Source: Burkholderiales bacterium PBB3
GTDB taxonomy: Bacteria > Pseudomonadota > Gammaproteobacteria > Burkholderiales > Burkholderiaceae_C
DNA length: 64,000 nt
Direction: 5' to 3'
Assembly (NCBI GenBank): GCA_002256115.1
Contig: NKIK01000015.1
Span: 1-64,000, forward strand
The translations under genes and the position numbers were made by a program. This document shows positions 60,086-64,000 of the stretch, in pieces. The notes under the pieces are model-generated. The model was not told the origin of the DNA. It made no database searches and saw nothing but the letters and a program-made list of their open reading frames with translations. Within the stretch, counting starts at the first letter, position 1; every line of letters starts with the position of its first letter.

Positions 60086-62044
60086 TTAGCCCTTTTTGAC
60101 TTCCTTGACTTCGGCGTCCACCACGTTGTCGTCATCCGGCTTGGAGGACGATTGCGCGTGGGCTGCGTGGTCTTGTGAAGCAGCTTCTGGGCCAGCGCCA
60201 CCGGCAGCGGCTTCCTTGGCTTGCTGGTCGGCGTACATTTTCTCGCCCAGCTTCTGGCTGGCTGCCATCAGGGCATTGCCCTTGTCTTCGATGCGGCCCT
60301 TGTCGTCGCTCTTCAGCGCTTCTTCTAGGTCCTTGATCGCCGCTTCGATTTTTTCCTTTTCGCCCGCGTCTAGCTTGTCACCGTACTCGGAAAGGCTCTT
60401 CTTCACGCTGTGCATATTGCTGTCAGCGGTGTTCTTGGCTTGCACCAGTTCCAGCTTCTTCTTGTCGTCGGCGGCGTTCAGCTCGGCGTCTTTCACCATC
60501 TGCTGAATTTCGGCTTCTGACAGACCGGAGTTGGCCTTGATCGTGATCTTGCTTTCCTTGCCGGTGCCTTTGTCCTTGGCGCCCACGTGCAAGATGCCGT
60601 TGGCGTCAATGTCAAAGGACACTTCAATTTGCGGCGTACCGCGGGCTGCCGGTGGAATGCCTTCGAGGTTGAACTCACCCAGCATCTTGTTGCCTTGGGC
60701 AATCTCGCGCTCGCCCTGGAATACCTTGATGGTCACGGCAGGCTGGTTGTCTTCTGCGGTCGAGAAAGTTTGTGCAAACTTGGTCGGGATCGTGGTGTTC
60801 TTGGTGATCATCTTGGTCATCACACCGCCCATGGTTTCAATACCCAGGGACAAAGGCGTCACGTCCAACAGCAACACGTCCTTGCGGTCGCCAGACAATA
60901 CCTGACCCTGAATCGCAGCACCCACAGCCACGGCTTCATCGGGGTTCACGTCTTTGCGTGGCTCTTTGCCAAACAACTCCTTGACCTTCTCTTGCACCTT
61001 GGGCATGCGGGTCATGCCGCCGACCAAGATCACGTCGTGGATGTCGGAGGCGGAAACACCCGCATCCTTCAGGGCTGTGCGGCAAGGCGCAATGGTGCGC
61101 TCGATCAGTTCCTCGACCAGGCTTTCCAGCTTGGCGCGGGTTAGCTTGATGTTCAAGTGCTTGGGGCCGGAGGCATCAGCGGTCACGTAGGGCAGGTTGA
61201 TGTCGGTCTGGGCGCTGCTGGACAACTCGATCTTGGCCTTTTCAGCGGCTTCCTTCAGGCGTTGCAGGGCCAGCACGTCCTTACCCAGATCGACGCCTTG
61301 TTCTTTCTTGAACTCGGTGATGATGAAGTCGATGATGCGTTGGTCAAAATCTTCGCCACCCAAGAAGGTATCACCGTTCGTGGACAACACTTCGAATTGC
61401 TTCTCGCCATCGACATCGGCGATTTCGATGATGGACACGTCAAAGGTTCCGCCACCCAAGTCGTACACGGCGATCTTGCGGTCGCCCTTTTCGTTTTTGT
61501 CCAGGCCAAAGGCCAAGGCTGCAGCCGTAGGTTCGTTGATGATGCGCTTGACATCCAGACCGGCAATGCGGCCAGCGTCTTTGGTGGCTTGGCGTTGTGC
61601 GTCATTGAAGTAAGCGGGCACGGTGATCACGGCGTCGGTCACTTCTTCGCCGAGGTAGTCTTCGGCGGTCTTCTTCATCTTGCGCAGGATGTCAGCGCTG
61701 ACTTGCTGCGGGGCCATGCGGTTGCCGCGCACTTCGACCCAGGCGTCGCCGTTGTCGGCAGCCGCAATCTTGTAAGGCATCAGGTCGATGTCCTTTTGCA
61801 CTTCTTTCTCAGCAAACTTGCGACCGATCAAACGCTTGACGGCGTACAGGGTGTTCTTGGGGTTGGTCACCGACTGGCGCTTGGCGGACGCGCCAACCAG
61901 CACTTCACCATCTTCCTGGTAGGCAATGATGGACGGTGTGGTGCGCGCACCTTCCGAGTTCTCGATCACTTTGGCGGTGTTGCCTTCCATGATGGCCACG
62001 CAGCTGTTGGTGGTTCCCAAGTCGATACCAATAATTCGTCCCAT
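60086..62044 (-). CDS. dnaK: Chaperone DnaK (Hsp70)
   Basis: The product has 652 residues, beginning [15 protein letters not shown]. The ATPase domain (1-385), linker [11 protein letters not shown] and substrate domain are complete, and the tail is acidic and Ala/Gln-rich, ending E-V-K-E-V-K-K-G. It binds hydrophobic peptides in an ATP-driven cycle with DnaJ and GrpE. AGGAG precedes the ATG at 62044. Confidence 0.98.
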   Translation of the reverse strand: MGRIIGIDLGTTNSCVAIMEGNTAKVIENSEGARTTPSIIAYQEDGEVLVGASAKRQSVTNPKNTLYAVKRLIGRKFAEKEVQKDIDLMPYKIAAADNGDAWVEVRGNRMAPQQVSADILRKMKKTAEDYLGEEVTDAVITVPAYFNDAQRQATKDAGRIAGLDVKRIINEPTAAALAFGLDKNEKGDRKIAVYDLGGGTFDVSIIEIADVDGEKQFEVLSTNGDTFLGGEDFDQRIIDFIITEFKKEQGVDLGKDVLALQRLKEAAEKAKIELSSSAQTDINLPYVTADASGPKHLNIKLTRAKLESLVEELIERTIAPCRTALKDAGVSASDIHDVILVGGMTRMPKVQEKVKELFGKEPRKDVNPDEAVAVGAAIQGQVLSGDRKDVLLLDVTPLSLGIETMGGVMTKMITKNTTIPTKFAQTFSTAEDNQPAVTIKVFQGEREIAQGNKMLGEFNLEGIPPAARGTPQIEVSFDIDANGILHVGAKDKGTGKESKITIKANSGLSEAEIQQMVKDAELNAADDKKKLELVQAKNTADSNMHSVKKSLSEYGDKLDAGEKEKIEAAIKDLEEALKSDDKGRIEDKGNALMAASQKLGEKMYADQQAKEAAAGGAGPEAASQDHAAHAQSSSKPDDDNVVDAEVKEVKKG

Positions 62045-62156
62045 GATTTACTCCTAGTGTCTTTGGGAGCAGAGCCGAAGCGCTGTTCCGCAAGGGTTTC
62101 AATTAAAAATTCAGATGTGAATAAGGTGTGGCAGTTGCGCTACTTTTCAAGAGCAA

Positions 62157-62714
62157 CTATTTGGGTGCCGACACGGTAATCAAGGCGGGGCGCAGCACGC
62201 GGTCGGCAATCAGGTAACCCTTTTGCAGCACGCTGACCACGGTGTTGGCGTCATGCTCTGAAGGCACGACGCTGATGGCCTGGTGCTGGTGCGGATCAAA
62301 TTTTTCGCCGAGGCCTGGGTTGATGGCGATCACCTTGTTGCGCTCCAACGCGGCCAGCAACTGGCGCAAGGTGGCTTGGGCCCCTTCGCGGATCTGCTCG
62401 TTGGTCGCGTCTTTGATGATCAGACCGGCTTCCAAGCTGTCGGCCACGGGCAGCAGGCTTTCGGCCAAGCTTTCGACGGCAAACTTGCGAGCCTTGGAAA
62501 CTTCGTCTTCGGCCCGGCGACGGGCGTTTTCAGCCTCGGCTTTGGCGCGCAAGAACTGGTCCGCCAGTTCGGCACTCTTGGCTTGCAAGGTGGTCAACTC
62601 GGCTTGCACCCGGGCCAGTTCCGCTTCAGGCGCAGCTAGAGCGGCCATGATTTCTTCGGGCGTGGCATGCGGGGTGTCGGTGGCGGGAGTGGGGGTGTTT
62701 GCGTTGTCAGACAT
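62157..62714 (-). CDS. grpE: Nucleotide exchange factor GrpE
   Basis: The product has 185 residues from the ATG at 62714 (M-S-D-N-A-N-T-P); the longer frame to 62774 would run through the promoter. The N-terminal coiled coil (residues 35-85) has [12 protein letters not shown], and the C-terminal beta domain has V-V-S-V-L-Q-K-G-Y. GrpE releases ADP from DnaK. A sigma32-like promoter lies directly upstream. Confidence 0.96.
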   Translation of the reverse strand: MSDNANTPTPATDTPHATPEEIMAALAAPEAELARVQAELTTLQAKSAELADQFLRAKAEAENARRRAEDEVSKARKFAVESLAESLLPVADSLEAGLIIKDATNEQIREGAQATLRQLLAALERNKVIAINPGLGEKFDPHQHQAISVVPSEHDANTVVSVLQKGYLIADRVLRPALITVSAPK

Positions 62715-62735
62715 GCTGGATGGGGAGTAATAAAC

Positions 62736-62777
62736 TTCTAAGCCCCCAATTGGGGGCTTAGAAAGAGATTTCAAGGG
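62736..62777 (-). promoter_or_regulatory. Sigma32-type heat-shock promoter of grpE overlapping a 28-bp palindrome
   Basis: On the minus strand CTTGAAA (62775-62769) is followed after 12-13 nt by CCCCCAATT (62756-62748), matching the heat-shock consensus CTTGAAA / CCCCATNT. The -10 sits inside a perfect palindrome at 62736-62763 whose half is TTCTAAGCCCCCAA. The downstream half would also lie in the 5' leader. Confidence 0.72.
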
Positions 62778-62809
62778 CGTTTTGCCCTGGTTGGGCCTGG
62801 TTTTTGGTC

Positions 62810-63163
62810 TTAACCGGCGATTTTTAGCAGCTCAACGTCAAATTTTAGAGTGGCGTTGGGGGGGATCACACCACCCGCGCCGCGTGCACCGTAGCCCAGA
62901 GACGATGGAATGATCAAAGTGCGGGCACCGCCCACTTTCATGCCGGCCACGCCTTCGTCCCAACCGCGGATCACCATGCCAGCGCCCAAGCTGAACACGA
63001 AGGGGTCATTGCGGTCTTTGCTGGAGTCAAACTTGGCGCCTTGCACGCCGTCGTTGTAAAGCCAGCCGGTGTAGTGCACCGTGACGCTTTGGCCCTTGGT
63101 GGCTACCGGGCCGCTGCCCTCGGTGGTGTCGTCGTACTGGAGTCCGGTGGCGGTGGTTTGCAT
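62810..63163 (-). CDS. FKBP-type peptidyl-prolyl cis-trans isomerase
   Basis: The product has 117 residues, a single FKBP domain with [23 protein letters not shown] and L-K-F-D-V-E-L-L. No signal peptide, so cytoplasmic. It catalyses proline isomerisation during folding. Its place beside the heat-shock genes suits a folding role, though it has its own upstream region. Confidence 0.95.
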   Translation of the reverse strand: MQTTATGLQYDDTTEGSGPVATKGQSVTVHYTGWLYNDGVQGAKFDSSKDRNDPFVFSLGAGMVIRGWDEGVAGMKVGGARTLIIPSSLGYGARGAGGVIPPNATLKFDVELLKIAG

Positions 63164-63193
63164 GGTATTCCTTGAATGGTTTGTTATTCGTTC

Positions 63194-63242
63194 GCTATTG
63201 AATTGATAGCCGCTACGGCAGGTTCTACCTGGGCCCCAGCCC
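63194..63242. repeat. Divergent relative of the interspersed repeat
   Basis: GCTATTGAATTGATAGC (63194-63210), then CGCTACGGCAGGTTCTACCT, and GGGCCCCAGCCC (63231-63242). It has the same two-hairpin plan as copies 1-5 but little core identity, so membership is uncertain. Confidence 0.4.
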
Positions 63243-63292
63243 TAAATGCTTGTAAAACCGCCCTGCGGGCAGTCCTAAATTATGCCGCACAC

Positions 63293-63318
63293 AAAAAAAA
63301 GACAGGCTGTACCTGTCT
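63293..63318 (-). terminator. Rho-independent terminator of the HxlR-like gene
   Basis: Arms GACAGG and CCTGTC (63301-63306 and 63312-63317) with a 5-nt loop, followed on the minus strand by eight T. A second hairpin (CGCCCTTC / GAAGGGCG at 63326-63333 and 63346-63353) lies between it and the HxlR-like stop. Confidence 0.75.
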
Positions 63319-63367
63319 TCTGTGCCGCCCTTCAGCCGGACGGCGGAAGGGCGATTTCAGCCTAGTA

Positions 63368-63679
63368 TTACTTGGCTTTTTTGGTTTGGCTCGTCGCCCA
63401 CTTGGTAGCGAAAGCCTGTAAATCCCCCAAGCGTTTGAGCAAATCTGCACCGGACGCTGTGACGCAGTAACCTTCTGAGCCGTGCGTCAACAGACCTGCC
63501 TCACGCAGTTCTTTGATACGGGTATTCAGGGTATTCGGGGTGATGGTTCCAACGCTGTCTTGCAGCAAACGGAAGGTTTGGGCATGGCCATCGCGCAGGG
63601 CCCAGAGGACGCGCATCGCATAACGGGACTCCAACAGCCCCAACAACTGACCGATGGCCACCGATTCTTTTGAACTCAT
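63368..63679 (-). CDS. HxlR-like winged-helix transcriptional regulator
   Basis: The product has 103 residues. The pattern R-Y-A-M-R-V-L-W-A-L-R-D-G followed by I-T-P-N-T-L-N-T-R-I-K-E-L-R-E-A-G-L-L fits the single-domain winged helix of HxlR regulators, which respond to redox or small molecules. It ends in a Lys-rich tail. The ATG at 63679 is preceded by GAGG. No target is evident. Confidence 0.75.
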   Translation of the reverse strand: MSSKESVAIGQLLGLLESRYAMRVLWALRDGHAQTFRLLQDSVGTITPNTLNTRIKELREAGLLTHGSEGYCVTASGADLLKRLGDLQAFATKWATSQTKKAK

Positions 63680-63830
63680 TAACTACCTCTCCTATGTGTC
63701 GACGTGGGCCGGAACCGCGCATTATGGCGCTGAAAAAGCATTACCGGCCTGGCAATGTCGCCGAACTATATCGTAGTTTTTTGGCTGCTACAAGTTTCAT
63801 AGCTTAAGCCGCATAAAAATCTGTAACGCG
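63680..63830. other. Intergenic region before the ComFB-like gene
   Basis: No gene, clear promoter or repeat was identified in this 151-base stretch between divergent genes. Confidence 0.4.
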
Positions 63831-64000
63831 TTGCATCCCCGTTCGCAGCCATGTTCTTTCCGACTGATCTTTGAGGAAGTGGCCAAGCGCGCTGAGGACC
63901 ACCCTGAGTTCACTATCGATATGCTGGCCGATGTAGCCTGTGTGGCTTTAAATCGCCTGCCTCCACGCTATGTGCGCCATGACGTGGACATGATGTTTTA
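63831..64000 (+). CDS. ComFB-family protein, N-terminal part (cut by window edge)
   Basis: The frame open from 63816 to the end reads R-L-I-F-E-E-V-A-K-R-A, then L-A-D-V-A-C-V-A-L-N-R-L-P-P-R-Y-V and H-D-V-D-M-M-F-Y. This matches late-competence ComFB-domain proteins, which in other bacteria bind cyclic di-nucleotides. No ATG fits the frame; a TTG at 63831 is a possible start, while an ATG at 63851 is in another frame and stops after seven codons. A 5' frameshift is possible. The 3' end lies outside the window. Confidence 0.65.
   Translation, partial: MHPRSQPCSFRLIFEEVAKRAEDHPEFTIDMLADVACVALNRLPPRYVRHDVDMMF

Noticed and set aside
62045-62156. A second heat-shock promoter directly before dnaK
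   Set aside because: CTTGAAA is present on the minus strand, but the expected CCCCAT-like -10 is poor (CCACACCTTA). Not strong enough to annotate.
61157-62179. 340-codon frame opposite dnaK
   Set aside because: A known kind of antisense open frame over dnaK; no independent support.

Overview
The window reads as a chromosomal segment of a high-GC betaproteobacterium of the Burkholderiales, most likely a Comamonadaceae member close to Rhodoferax. This is inferred from the gene families, the grpE-dnaK-dnaJ block with a sigma32-type promoter, GC-rich codon use, and a short interspersed repeat present in at least five clear copies. No rRNA or tRNA gene and no CRISPR array was seen. Genes are dense and mostly in tight operons.

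Layout: 1-125 is the 5' end of an IS66-type transposase gene cut by the window edge. 302-3038 (minus) holds an MntA/HepT nucleotidyltransferase/HEPN toxin-antitoxin pair followed by a flavin amine oxidase and a DOPA-dioxygenase-like protein. 3077-12120 holds a DUF2126 transglutaminase (minus), then comEC, a circularly permuted ATP-grasp protein and an alpha-E protein (plus). The transglutaminase, ATP-grasp and alpha-E families form a predicted peptide-tagging/amidoligase system. 12122-24611 (minus) is a chitin/N-acetylglucosamine utilisation locus: GlcNAc kinase, GntR regulator, NagA, SIS-type deaminase, NagZ, AmpG-like transporter, GH16-like enzyme, TonB-dependent receptor, GH18 chitinase and a cupin/JmjC-like protein. 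TGGTAT half-sites lie in front of both transcription units.

24837-34209 carries an HDOD protein, a SPOR-domain membrane protein with a hexamer microsatellite, a MoxR-DUF58-TgpA-MltB operon, an HDAC-family deacetylase and an MscS channel. 34431-39177 is an electron-transfer-flavoprotein, acyl-CoA dehydrogenase and nitronate monooxygenase block. A promoter with an inverted repeat precedes it. 39414-44580 has a 7TMR-DISM histidine kinase, a diguanylate cyclase, a GST-like protein and TrhO.

44731-58795 is the most unusual part: seven same-strand genes with gaps of 11 nt or less or overlaps, apparently one operon for an electron-transfer system. It encodes a membrane cytochrome b (two helices each with H-X13-H), an FHA domain fused to a decaheme cytochrome c, a lipoprotein with two GlcG/HbpS domains, an outer-membrane beta-barrel, a decaheme cytochrome fused to an LVIVD propeller, a pentaheme cytochrome, and a cytoplasmic protein that fuses an FAD/NAD(P) oxidoreductase, two cyclic-nucleotide-binding domains and four [4Fe-4S] sites. 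The parts could link a cytoplasmic donor, the inner membrane, the periplasm and the outer membrane. The substrate cannot be read from the sequence, and I do not recognise the locus as a characterised system.

58847-63679 (minus) is housekeeping: dnaJ, dnaK, grpE, an FKBP isomerase and an HxlR-like regulator. The window ends inside a ComFB-like gene.
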